From Maritalea mobilis (GTDB lineage: Bacteria; Pseudomonadota; Alphaproteobacteria; Rhizobiales; Devosiaceae), in contig NZ_SNYR01000003.1 of NCBI RefSeq assembly GCF_004363175.1, forward strand, positions 396,193 through 460,192: a DNA stretch of 64,000 nt. Direction: 5' to 3'. The notes beneath the pieces are model-generated. The model was not told the origin of the DNA and did not search any database. It saw only the letters and a list, made by a program, of their open reading frames with translations. A program made the position numbers and the translations under genes. Each line of letters opens with the position of its first letter. Positions within the stretch are counted from its first letter, which is position 1. Of this stretch, positions 56,373 through 64,000 are shown piece by piece.

Positions 56373-57344
56373 GTGATCATTTTCATCGGACCCAACCGTC
56401 AACGCGGTAACGTGCTTGGATTTAAGGCGTTTCAGGATGCGCCGGCGACCAAGCACAAAACCTATAATTGGCTATTCAGAACACACCGCTTGCCCCCAGC
56501 GACCTATATCTTCACGTTTATTGACCGTTTGCACCCGCGCGAACGGCAATTGGCGGCCAAGATTTATCGCCACATCAATGCTGCCGGAACTGGCTTTAAA
56601 GCCCTAAATGATCCCGCCAAAGCCAAAAATAGGCTGGGGATTTTACGGGCTTTGCATGGCGCGGGCATAAATGACTTCAATGGCTATCGCGCAGATGAAG
56701 CGCCACAACCCGCTAAGTTCCCCGTTTTCCTGCGCAATTTGTCAGTCAGTTTGCCGCCAGTCACAGATCTGATTTACTCACAAAGTGAGTTGGAAATCGC
56801 GATTGAAAAACTAGCTCAGACCGGGGAACCTTTAGATGATTTGATTGTCATCGAATATCGTGCTGAGCCTTATATGGAAGACTATTTCGTCAAGCTTTCA
56901 GCCTATCGGATCGATGATCGATATATGCTGGATTTGTTTCTCTATGACCAGAAATGGTATGTGAAATATGGCGAAGTTGACACCATGCCGCCCAACTCTG
57001 CGGAAATTGAAGCAAAGCTGTTGCGCGAAAACAAATGGATGGACGAGGCCAAGACGGTTTTCGATTTAGCGCAAATTGAATATGGCCGCGTCGATTTCTC
57101 ATTGGTCGACAGTCGCCCGCAATTTTATGAGATCAATTTCCATCCGCAATTCACGATGTCGGAATATGAGTCCAAATGCCCGGTGCGGTTGGAAAATGCA
57201 AAGTTTGCTGCCCGTCGTCGTATGGATGCGATGAAGGCTTTGGTCTCAAAATCATCTGCTCAACCCATTGCAAATATTGTAGATTCAGAGATAACAGCCT
57301 TTCGCCTTCGTCCTTGGCGAAATTTTGCACCCCAAAGATATTGA
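56373..57344 (+). CDS. ATP-grasp-like protein of unknown function, copy 1
   Basis: 323 residues with no function I can name. 'PATYIFTFIDRL' (about 48-59) and 'LNDPAKAKNRLGILRALHGAGINDFN' look like the lead-in of ATP-grasp-like proteins. The block about 235-256, with D in 'YGRVDFSLVD' and E/N in 'FYEINFHPQ', is the metal-binding end of an ATP-grasp fold, so an ATP-dependent ligase or kinase-like role is inferred. The start is GTG 56373. The tail DSEITAFRLRPWRNFAPQRY is identical to that of the next gene, 6 nt downstream. Confidence 0.8.
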   Translation: MIIFIGPNRQRGNVLGFKAFQDAPATKHKTYNWLFRTHRLPPATYIFTFIDRLHPRERQLAAKIYRHINAAGTGFKALNDPAKAKNRLGILRALHGAGINDFNGYRADEAPQPAKFPVFLRNLSVSLPPVTDLIYSQSELEIAIEKLAQTGEPLDDLIVIEYRAEPYMEDYFVKLSAYRIDDRYMLDLFLYDQKWYVKYGEVDTMPPNSAEIEAKLLRENKWMDEAKTVFDLAQIEYGRVDFSLVDSRPQFYEINFHPQFTMSEYESKCPVRLENAKFAARRRMDAMKALVSKSSAQPIANIVDSEITAFRLRPWRNFAPQRY

Positions 57345-57350
57345 GTTTTT

Positions 57351-58322
57351 ATGCTTATTTTTATCGGCCCAAACCGGCAGCGTGGCAATCTGCATGGGTT
57401 TAAAGTTTTTCCTGATGCGCCAGCGTACAAGCACAAAACTTACAGCTGGCTCTTCCGCACCCGGCGGTTACCCGCGGCGACATATATTTTCACTTTTATC
57501 GATCGATTGCACCCACGCGAGCGCCGTTTGGCAAGCAAAATTTATCATCACATTAATGAGGCGGGCGCCGGGTTTAAGGCGCTGAACGATCCGGCCGCAG
57601 CCAAAAACCGCTATCGGTTGCTTCGCACGCTTTATGACCATGGGGTCAATCAATTTAATGCTTATTTGGCCAGCGACGCGCCGCAACCAAATCGGTTTCC
57701 AGTTTTTGTGCGTCACTTGTCCGTCAGCTTACCGCCGCTCACGCAATTGCTTGAAAATCAGGATGCGCTTGATGACGCACTGACTGAACTTGAGCAAAAG
57801 GGAGAGCCGCTTGACGACCTCGTCGTGATTGAGTTTTGCGCAGTGCCATATCAAGGCGAATTCTATGCAAAGCTGGCGGCCTATCGTATCGATCAAACCA
57901 TCAGCTTCAACATGATGCTCTTTGATGAAAAATGGTATGTGAAATATCGTGATGTCGATCATATGCCGCCAGATGCGAGTGCATTTGAAGCAAAATTAAT
58001 GAAGGAAAATGCGTTTCAGGACGAAGTAAGGCGCGTTTTTGAATTGGCCAATATTGAATATGGTCGGGTGGATTTTGGCTTGGTTGAAGGCAGGCCTCAA
58101 TTTTACGAAATCAATTTCCACCCTCATTTCTCATCGTCTGAATTCGCATCAAAAGATCCGCAGCGTTTGGAAAATGTTACATTGGCCGCCCAGCGTCGGC
58201 TGAATGCGCTCAATCAGCTTGATCAACAAACAGATGCGCCTGCCATTGCCAATATTTCTGATTCAGAGATTACAGCGTTCAGATTGCGCCCTTGGCGCAA
58301 CTTCGCGCCGCAGCGATATTAA
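57351..58322 (+). CDS. ATP-grasp-like protein of unknown function, copy 2
   Basis: Tandem paralogue of the previous gene with the same length (323 residues) and collinear along its whole length: the same 'FIGPNRQRGN' start, 'ATYIFTFIDRLHPRERRLA', 'YGRVDFGLVEGRPQFYEINFHPHF' and the same 20-residue tail. The protein is well conserved between the copies, while synonymous positions differ widely, so this is an old duplication under selection. The start ATG 57351 is 6 nt after the copy 1 stop with no ribosome site, suggesting coupling. Its stop overlaps that of convergent mmcB by three bases. Confidence 0.82.
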   Translation: MLIFIGPNRQRGNLHGFKVFPDAPAYKHKTYSWLFRTRRLPAATYIFTFIDRLHPRERRLASKIYHHINEAGAGFKALNDPAAAKNRYRLLRTLYDHGVNQFNAYLASDAPQPNRFPVFVRHLSVSLPPLTQLLENQDALDDALTELEQKGEPLDDLVVIEFCAVPYQGEFYAKLAAYRIDQTISFNMMLFDEKWYVKYRDVDHMPPDASAFEAKLMKENAFQDEVRRVFELANIEYGRVDFGLVEGRPQFYEINFHPHFSSSEFASKDPQRLENVTLAAQRRLNALNQLDQQTDAPAIANISDSEITAFRLRPWRNFAPQRY

Positions 58323-58801
58323 AGCGCGCTGGGGCCGGGGTCCATCAGGCTGTGGATGCGGTCGGCGCCGAGGCGGGCCAGTTTGATCATCAAGGTTTTT
58401 CGGCGTGCGGGGGCCATTTTGTCGAGGCCGGAGGGGCGGATCATATCAGCGCCATGTCCGTCAGCAACGATGAGGCCTTCACTTTCGGGAAAAATTTCAG
58501 CAGCCAACTCTGGCGGTTTGGCGAAGAAAAAGCGATCACAAAACTCGTGATATTCGGGCCATTTCTGGTCTACCCGAAAATCTTCCAAACTGGATTTGAT
58601 CTCCACAATCCAAATTTCGCCCTTTGGCGTTACGCCCAGCAAATCCGCACGCCGCCCATTGGCCAGTGGCACTTCAGCAAAGCAGGTTATGTCATGTTGC
58701 GCACGCAAAAACCGCATGCAGCCGCGTTGCACTTTAAGCGCGGTTTCAGATTGTCTTCCATCCACAATGGGGGGCAAATTTTGCAGCGAATCTTGGGTCA
58801 T
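58319..58801 (-). CDS. mmcB: MmcB-family DNA repair protein
   Basis: 160 residues, DUF1052/MmcB, a restriction-endonuclease-like fold linked to mitomycin C resistance in Caulobacter. Visible: E in 'FAEVPLANGRRADLLGV', and the PD-(D/E)xK-like 'RADLLGVTPKGEIWIVEIKSS' (D...E-x-K). A plain alphaproteobacterial SOS box (GTTC-N7-GTTC) is not seen just upstream. Convergent with the ATP-grasp-like gene. Confidence 0.88.
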   Translation of the reverse strand: MTQDSLQNLPPIVDGRQSETALKVQRGCMRFLRAQHDITCFAEVPLANGRRADLLGVTPKGEIWIVEIKSSLEDFRVDQKWPEYHEFCDRFFFAKPPELAAEIFPESEGLIVADGHGADMIRPSGLDKMAPARRKTLMIKLARLGADRIHSLMDPGPSAL

Positions 58802-58844
58802 CGCGCAAGTTTAGCGCAAAATATGTGCTGCGCAACGCGGCAAA

Positions 58845-58879
58845 ATCAAAAGGCACCCCGAAGTGGAGTGCCTTTTGAT
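58845..58879 (-). terminator. Terminator after the chemoreceptor gene
   Basis: ATCAAAAGGCAC (58845-58856) and GTGCCTTTTGAT (58868-58879) form a 12-bp stem, with the T-run of the minus strand inside the stem's outer arm. It lies 7 nt after the chemoreceptor stop. Confidence 0.8.
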
Positions 58880-58885
58880 GTGGGT

Positions 58886-61039
58886 TTAAGCCGCCGCAAC
58901 TTCGGTCAAAAACTTGTCGACCGTTGTCCGCAAGGTTTGCGCCTGCTGCGCCATATCCTGCGAGGCCACCAACACCTGATTGGCGCTTTGGTTGGTCTCG
59001 TCCGCCGCAGTGGTGACCGTGTTGATTGACCCGGTAACCTGTTCCGTGCCCGTTGCGGCTTGGGTGACGCTTTGGCTGATTTCTGCGGTTGCCGCGCCCT
59101 GTTCTTCCACAGCGGAGGCGATGGACGTGGTATATTGTGTCACCTCGGTCATGGTGCTGGCGATTTGCTCAATGGCCGCCACCGCATCTTTGGTGCTTTC
59201 CTGAATTTCCGTAATCTGGTTGGAAATTTCTTCTGTGGCATTAGCGGTTTGATTGGCCAGTGATTTCACTTCGGTGGCCACCACCGCAAAGCCCTTGTCC
59301 ATTTCGCCCGCCCGCGCCGCTTCAATCGAAGTGTTAAGGGCCAACAGATTGGTCTGTTCTGCAATATCCTGAATAAGCGCCACCACATCGCCAATCTTTT
59401 GTGCGGCATCGGCCAAGCGGGTCACCCGACCATTCGTCAACTGCGCCGCTTCCGCAGCTGAATTGACGATTGTATTGGTTTTGGCAACCTGTCGCGAAAT
59501 TTCTTCAATGGAAGCGGCTAATTCTTCTGCCACCGCGGCCACCGCTTTCACATTGGTAGACGCTTCTTTTGAAGCATTGGCGGCATCGCCCGCTTGCCCA
59601 GACGTATTGTTGGCAATTTCATTGAGCATATTGGCCGTATTGGTCATTTGCGCGCTGTTGGCCGTCACCATTTCAAGCGCATCACCAACTGTGGTGCGGA
59701 AGTGGGTGATCAATTCTTCCACGCGTTTTTGCCGTTGGGCTTGGGCCTGTGCTTCAGCGGCACTTTCGCCTTCTAGCCGTTGGCGCTCAATCGCATTTTG
59801 CTTGAACACATCCACGGCCCGGGCCATGTCGCCCACTTCGTCTTGACCGTCTGCACCTTCAATTTCTACATCCAACTTGCCTTGGGCAAGCTCGTTCATG
59901 GTTGAAGAAAGCCGGGCAATCGGGCGGGTAATGGTACGGGCAAACAGGATGCCAGCGACAATGATCACGGCCAAAATACCGGCCCCGATCATCAACATCA
60001 AATTGCGCAAAGCAACCACAGGCTCATTGGATTCAGCAACCCCCTTAACGGCGGCCACGGCCCAACTCACCCCAGCGAAGCTGAAAGGTTCTGTGAAGAG
60101 ATAAAAATCCTGACCGCGATAGGTGTCGGTGGTGGCAAAGCCACGTTGCCCGGCCAACGCGTCATCAATAGCCTGATAATCGAGGCTGGTGTTCAAAATA
60201 TCATTTTCTTCGGTGAAGGCTGAATCATTTCGGAACATGTGATCGGCACCAACGATAAAGGTTTCGCCTGTTGTGCCAAGCCCGGTTTTGTCATGCATGA
60301 TGGTGGTAAACTCGTCCACTGGCAGTTGAAAAGCCAACACTCCAACACGGGTGCCAGACTTGTCAATCAATGGTGTCGACATAAAAGTCGCTGGCAAGTT
60401 CTGACTGGGGGCGTAAGGGGCAATATCAAAGAAAGAGAATTCGCCGGGCGCTAAATTCGCCGCACTGCGAAACGCACCACCCAAATCTGACTCAGCCCAT
60501 TTGCCGCCATTGGCCGCAAAGTTGGTGGCATAGTCATTTTCTTTGGCCACGGTGTAGGTCAAATTGCCCGCCACATCGAACAGGAACACATCATAATAGC
60601 CATTTCGGCGCATTAAATTGCTGAAATAGGAATGGTAGCGCGCATGCACGCTGTCATACCAAAGGCCCAACTCTGCTTTTTGCAGCTTGTCCTTTTCACC
60701 CACAGGAAAAGGGTTTTGCGCCACATAGCCCTGTTGCAAAATGGTTTGCGGATCACCTTCAATCTGCTGCCAGGCATTGGCAAAATCTTTGCTGGCATCC
60801 ACCACCACAGGGTTTTCGGCCTGCAAAAGCAAATCGTCGCGCACTTGCGCAAAATAGCGTTTAAGGGCAATGGCGCGGCTTTCAACAATCGCTTCCAACT
60901 TACTCTTGGTCATCTCGTGCACGGTTTGAGAACTGATTAAAAAGCTCGCAGTGCCAAGCCCCATGCCAATGGCGAGGGCAGAAATGGAAAGGGCAAGTGG
61001 CAGGCGGGCTGCAATTTTTAAGGTAGGCAATTTAAACAT
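58886..61039 (-). CDS. Methyl-accepting chemotaxis protein with Cache sensor
   Basis: 717-residue chemoreceptor. Layout: N-terminal membrane span (about 15-38), large periplasmic Cache-type domain (about 40-330, with '[37 protein letters not shown]' region), second span (about 345-368, '[19 protein letters not shown]'), HAMP domain, then the MCP signalling coiled coil with the hairpin '[22 protein letters not shown]'. The start is set at ATG 61039; the frame extends five codons to a TTG. No che genes are in this window. The ligand is unknown. Confidence 0.94.
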   Translation of the reverse strand: MFKLPTLKIAARLPLALSISALAIGMGLGTASFLISSQTVHEMTKSKLEAIVESRAIALKRYFAQVRDDLLLQAENPVVVDASKDFANAWQQIEGDPQTILQQGYVAQNPFPVGEKDKLQKAELGLWYDSVHARYHSYFSNLMRRNGYYDVFLFDVAGNLTYTVAKENDYATNFAANGGKWAESDLGGAFRSAANLAPGEFSFFDIAPYAPSQNLPATFMSTPLIDKSGTRVGVLAFQLPVDEFTTIMHDKTGLGTTGETFIVGADHMFRNDSAFTEENDILNTSLDYQAIDDALAGQRGFATTDTYRGQDFYLFTEPFSFAGVSWAVAAVKGVAESNEPVVALRNLMLMIGAGILAVIIVAGILFARTITRPIARLSSTMNELAQGKLDVEIEGADGQDEVGDMARAVDVFKQNAIERQRLEGESAAEAQAQAQRQKRVEELITHFRTTVGDALEMVTANSAQMTNTANMLNEIANNTSGQAGDAANASKEASTNVKAVAAVAEELAASIEEISRQVAKTNTIVNSAAEAAQLTNGRVTRLADAAQKIGDVVALIQDIAEQTNLLALNTSIEAARAGEMDKGFAVVATEVKSLANQTANATEEISNQITEIQESTKDAVAAIEQIASTMTEVTQYTTSIASAVEEQGAATAEISQSVTQAATGTEQVTGSINTVTTAADETNQSANQVLVASQDMAQQAQTLRTTVDKFLTEVAAA

Positions 61040-61129
61040 GGCAATCGCTCGCAATCAGATAAATCTATGCGGGCCATTGTCCTGCAATCTTGGTTAATTG
61101 CAGTTTCCAGTAAAGATAAGGATTATTGC

Positions 61130-61726
61130 TTAGATCGCCACATTGGTGGAGAGATGGCTATGGCGTTTGGCCACGTGGCCCACCGTGCTGTCGCCTAAAA
61201 TTTGAACGCCGTGCACAGGGTCGCGTCGAATATCAATGCGGCGATATCCTTGGCTTTTCTTGTAAATGGTCGAGCCAGCTCGCTTTTGACTAAACCGACG
61301 CCGATCCGGCCCAAAGTAGGTGGAAGTTTCATAAAAAGTGATCGGCGCATTGATCTGTCTGCGCAGGCGCGGCACCATTTGCGCCGGATCCCAAGGCAGG
61401 GTGAGAATGTCGTCAAACCCAATTTGGATGCATTGCGAAATCAACATGGGCAGCGGCACTTCCACAAAGCAGATCAGTGGCGAAAAGCGCACCCGGGGCC
61501 GCGAACTGTTGCGGATATTTTGGATTTGAGACTTGATCTGCCCCAGCTCGCCATCAGTGGCAAACAGGAAAAAATTGTTCGGGACCTTACGGGTAAGTTC
61601 TTCCACGGCCAATAGGTTAAGATAGGGCGTAATCTGACGAAAGCCCAAATCCCGTGCCAAATCATTGATCAGCGCAATTTGAGCGTCATTGCCGCCCATA
61701 TTGGTCGCCACATCAAAAGAACTCAT
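61130..61726 (-). CDS. Receiver-like protein of unknown function
   Basis: 198 residues. The first 140 have the rhythm of a response-regulator receiver ('NDAQIALINDLARDLGF', 'FFLFATDGELGQIKSQI', 'PLICFVEVPLPMLISQCIQIGFDDILTLP'), but a phospho-acceptor aspartate and the usual acidic pocket are not clearly there, so it may be a pseudo-receiver. A 'YFGPDRRR' motif follows at about 139-146; it recurs in alphaproteobacterial signalling proteins. It lies just upstream of the chemoreceptor on the same strand. Confidence 0.7.
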   Translation of the reverse strand: MSSFDVATNMGGNDAQIALINDLARDLGFRQITPYLNLLAVEELTRKVPNNFFLFATDGELGQIKSQIQNIRNSSRPRVRFSPLICFVEVPLPMLISQCIQIGFDDILTLPWDPAQMVPRLRRQINAPITFYETSTYFGPDRRRFSQKRAGSTIYKKSQGYRRIDIRRDPVHGVQILGDSTVGHVAKRHSHLSTNVAI

Positions 61727-61794
61727 GAAAACCCCTAACCACGCGCAAAAATCCCTCTTTCCTGCGCGGTAGCTAAGCCCTTATCACAACTGAG

Positions 61795-62523
61795 TTAATT
61801 TTTTGTCGACAGGCTGAAATTGGTGGCTGCCATCGCATAGGTCTGCCCCGGATGCAGCATGCGCACATAGGTGATCATTTTCGCATCGAGCGCGGTGCGG
61901 CGCTCAATCACAAACAGAGCGTCCCCTTCGGCAAGGGCAAGCGCCTTGGCCTGGTTCGCCGTTGCATTCTGTGCTGAAAATTTATGTTCCGCCTCGGCAT
62001 ATGGCATGGTCGCAATAAGCCATTCATTGGGGTTGGTGGCGTCAAAAGGTTGGGTTTCCGCACTCGGCACCACGTCTAAATTGATCCAGCGTTCTTCCAA
62101 CTGATAGGGCTGGTCACCGGCATAGTGCAAAATCTCGAGATAAAGCACTGGCTGTTTACTGCTGACCCGCAAAATGCGCTGGGCGAAATCATCTTCGACC
62201 AACACGTTGCGGGTGAGAATCTTGAAACGATAAGGCGCGCCCGTACGCTCAATTTCATCGCGCACCAAAGCAATATCCACCTTGGTGGTGCGGCCGCCTA
62301 CAGCAGCGACCCGCGTACCTGCACGCCGCTTGCGTTCAACAAAACCTTCTTCTGCCAATTCCCGCATCGCCCGATGTACCGTCGCGCGCGCCACCCCATA
62401 TTGCTGGGCAATGGTTTCTTCATGCGGCACCGCATCACCCGGGCGCAATTGGCCGCTGCGGATTTGGCTGAGCAAATCATTCTTGATGGTGAGATAGGGG
62501 GAGGCTGAAGCGCGTTCTGTCAT
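61795..62523 (-). CDS. hutC: Histidine utilisation repressor HutC (GntR family)
   Basis: 242 residues: N-terminal GntR winged helix ('YGVARATVHRAMRELAEEGFVERKRRAGTRVA') and C-terminal UTRA ligand domain ('YLEILHYAGDQPYQLEERWINLDVVP' block, typical of HutC, which senses urocanate). It follows hutF by 7 nt in one transcript, so autoregulated. HutC-like boxes sit at the hutF promoter. Confidence 0.93.
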   Translation of the reverse strand: MTERASASPYLTIKNDLLSQIRSGQLRPGDAVPHEETIAQQYGVARATVHRAMRELAEEGFVERKRRAGTRVAAVGGRTTKVDIALVRDEIERTGAPYRFKILTRNVLVEDDFAQRILRVSSKQPVLYLEILHYAGDQPYQLEERWINLDVVPSAETQPFDATNPNEWLIATMPYAEAEHKFSAQNATANQAKALALAEGDALFVIERRTALDAKMITYVRMLHPGQTYAMAATNFSLSTKN

Positions 62524-62530
62524 AGCTTGC

Positions 62531-63901
62531 TTATAATTCGCTCCGCAGTTTTTTCAAACAGGCAATATAGTCTGCGCGGATCGCGTCATGATTTTTGTGC
62601 TGCCCACGCGTCACCATGTGCCGCCCGGCGGACCAGACCTGATCAATCGCTCGGTCGTCACTGGCAAAAACCCAATGCTCCAATTGCCGATCACCAGTCA
62701 GCCCGTGGCCCAGCATGCGGTCACGATCAAGGGTGAAAAAGTCTGCCAGCTTGCCCACTTCAATCGCCCCATGGTCCCGGCCAAGCGCCTGAGCGCCGCC
62801 TTTGGCCACACCATTAAACAGGGTGGCGCCATTGGAACCATTGGCAGGGGCCAACATGGCGCGGCCCTTGTGGCGATAACGTTGCGAATGTTCCAACACC
62901 CGCAACTCTTCGCTCAGGGTAATTCGAATATCGGAATCCGACCCGACGCCGAATGTGCCGCCCAGTTCCAGAAACTCAACACCATTGAAAATTCCGTCAC
63001 CCAAATTGGCCTCTGTGATCGGGCAAAGCCCCGCCACGGCACCAGACTTAGCCAATTGTTGGGTTTCATCATCAGTCAAATGAGTGGAATGGATCAAACA
63101 CCAGCGCGCATCTACATCATAGTTGGTCATCAACCATGACATGGGGCGTTGACCATAATGGTGCTCAATCTCATCAATTTCTGCCAATTGCTCGGCAATA
63201 TGCATATGGATCGGATCATTTGGCCGCAGCGCCGCCAAGTGATCAAGTTGCTCTTGGCTTGCCGCTCTTAATGAGTGTGGGGCCAGCCCCAACCGATAAT
63301 CATCAGGCATTTTGCGCAACAATTGTTCGCAGTCACCGAGCAACTTTTCAAATTGATCCATTGTGTGCCCAAAGCGCTTTTGCCCACCCTGCAGGGCACG
63401 CTGGTCCACGCCGCCATAGGCATAAAACACAGGCAAATGGGTGAGGCCAATGCCCACATCCTGCGCCGCATGGATAATCGCATGGCTGGTTTCCGCTGGG
63501 TTATCATAAAGCGCGCCGCCCACTTGATGGTGCACATAGTGAAATTCCGCCACCGCGCTATAGCCCGCTTCCAGCATTTCCATAAAGGCAAACCGCGCAA
63601 TCGTGTAAAGGTCGCCGGGGGTCAATTGATCCAGAAATTGATACATTAGGTGCCGCCAGCTCCAAAAGCTGTCGCGACTGTCGCCTCGATATTCCGTAAG
63701 CCCCGCCATGGCGCGTTGAAAACTGTGAGAATGCAAATTGCCAATTGCCGGGAGCAGAATTTGATCCCTCAAATCAAGGTCACTGGCTTGCACTTCGGTA
63801 TCGGTTTCAATCTGCGTGATGCGGTCTGCATTCCATTCAATGCGCACATTTTGCGCCCAGCCTGTGCCCAGCAATGCAGTTTTCACAAATAGCGACGACA
63901 T
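62531..63901 (-). CDS. hutF: Formimidoylglutamate deiminase
   Basis: Converts N-formimidoyl-L-glutamate to N-formyl-L-glutamate in the five-step histidine degradation route. Amidohydrolase superfamily: metal H57-x-H59 in 'LHSHSFQRAM', further histidines in 'HMHIAEQ' and 'CLIHSTHL', D in 'GVGSDSDIRI'. Length 456. AGGTGA upstream of ATG 63901. Only hutF and hutC are in the window; other hut genes may lie beyond 64 kb. Confidence 0.95.
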   Translation of the reverse strand: MSSLFVKTALLGTGWAQNVRIEWNADRITQIETDTEVQASDLDLRDQILLPAIGNLHSHSFQRAMAGLTEYRGDSRDSFWSWRHLMYQFLDQLTPGDLYTIARFAFMEMLEAGYSAVAEFHYVHHQVGGALYDNPAETSHAIIHAAQDVGIGLTHLPVFYAYGGVDQRALQGGQKRFGHTMDQFEKLLGDCEQLLRKMPDDYRLGLAPHSLRAASQEQLDHLAALRPNDPIHMHIAEQLAEIDEIEHHYGQRPMSWLMTNYDVDARWCLIHSTHLTDDETQQLAKSGAVAGLCPITEANLGDGIFNGVEFLELGGTFGVGSDSDIRITLSEELRVLEHSQRYRHKGRAMLAPANGSNGATLFNGVAKGGAQALGRDHGAIEVGKLADFFTLDRDRMLGHGLTGDRQLEHWVFASDDRAIDQVWSAGRHMVTRGQHKNHDAIRADYIACLKKLRSEL

Positions 63902-63910
63902 ATCTCACCT

Positions 63911-63952
63911 AATATGTATGGACATAATAAAAATAAGCATATACATATTTGA
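63911..63952. promoter_or_regulatory. HutC-like operator boxes upstream of hutF
   Basis: TATGT-ATGG-ACATA (63913-63926) is a near-perfect inverted repeat of the TGTATxxACA type known for HutC. A second copy of its half (ATATGTAT on the minus strand, 63941-63950) lies 15 bp on. They sit at 10-50 bp before hutF, and also before a possible divergent gene. Confidence 0.6.
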
Positions 63953-63992
63953 ATAAAGCGCAATGATAAATCCCGGCAAAAGGATCTCTTCC

Positions 63993-64000
63993 ATGGCGAA
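63993..64000 (+). CDS. Possible start of a divergent gene, cut by the window edge
   Basis: ATGGCGAA at the end of the window is preceded by AAAAGGA about 8 nt upstream, as expected of a translation start, and the divergent HutC boxes would serve it. An earlier ATG at 63963 is an alternative. Too short to identify; another hut gene is plausible. Confidence 0.3.

Overview
The window reads as a chromosomal stretch of an alphaproteobacterium of the order Hyphomicrobiales (Rhizobiales). The evidence is gene order and gene type: trpS-uspA-nfu-tsaB-rimI-fur, miaB-phoH-ybeY-corC-lnt-HTH-metK-trmB, rimP-nusA-ylxR-infB-rbfA-truB-rpsO-pnp, an irr/fabA/fabB neighbourhood, ubiE-ubiB-coaBC-dut, mutM-rpsT-dnaA-dnaN-recF-gyrB, a RegB/RegA (ActS/ActR) pair, MmcB and DUF2852. 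A Devosiaceae/Maritalea-like genome of middling GC is my guess from general feel only. Coding density is high. I see no tRNA, rRNA, CRISPR array, prophage or intact insertion sequence.

Layout. 1-24.7 kb is one long plus-strand housekeeping block: tRNA charging and modification (trpS, tsaB, miaB, trmB, truB), Fe-S scaffold (Nfu), metal regulation (Fur/Mur), lipid and envelope work (plsC, lnt), rRNA maturation (ybeY, rimP, rbfA), SAM synthesis (metK), transcription and translation (nusA, infB, rpsO) and RNA decay (pnp). It is broken by one minus-strand DUF6544-type gene and by an orphan membrane-anchored gene between infB and rbfA. 24.7-31.3 kb carries a hydroxyacid dehydrogenase, a secreted SH3 protein, Irr, PhzF, fabA-fabB (no fabI behind them) and a PPP phosphatase. 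31.3-38.3 kb is a minus-strand run: ubiE-ubiB-coaBC-dut-DUF2259-MoeB/ThiF-Gfo/Idh-VOC. 38.4-47.1 kb holds mutM, rpsT and dnaA-dnaN-recF-gyrB. The largest non-coding stretch (about 740 bp, 39.8-40.55 kb) lies upstream of dnaA; it has a cluster of GANTC (CcrM-type) sites but no DnaA boxes that I can find.

47-64 kb is more accessory: GNAT, class A PBP, a TetR regulator with a perfect 30-bp palindromic operator and its putative methyltransferase-like target, a YgjP-type metallopeptidase, DUF2852, RegB/RegA, a beta-CASP metallo-hydrolase, two tandem 323-residue ATP-grasp-like proteins of unknown function, MmcB, a chemoreceptor, a receiver-like protein and a hutF-hutC operon with HutC-like boxes at its promoter.

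The points most worth a second look are the tandem ATP-grasp-like pair, the structured metK leader, the GANTC-rich dnaA upstream region, the REP-like repeats after fabB and the orphan gene inside the infB operon. I found no clear, wholly new multi-gene system. Most of the window is conserved core genome.
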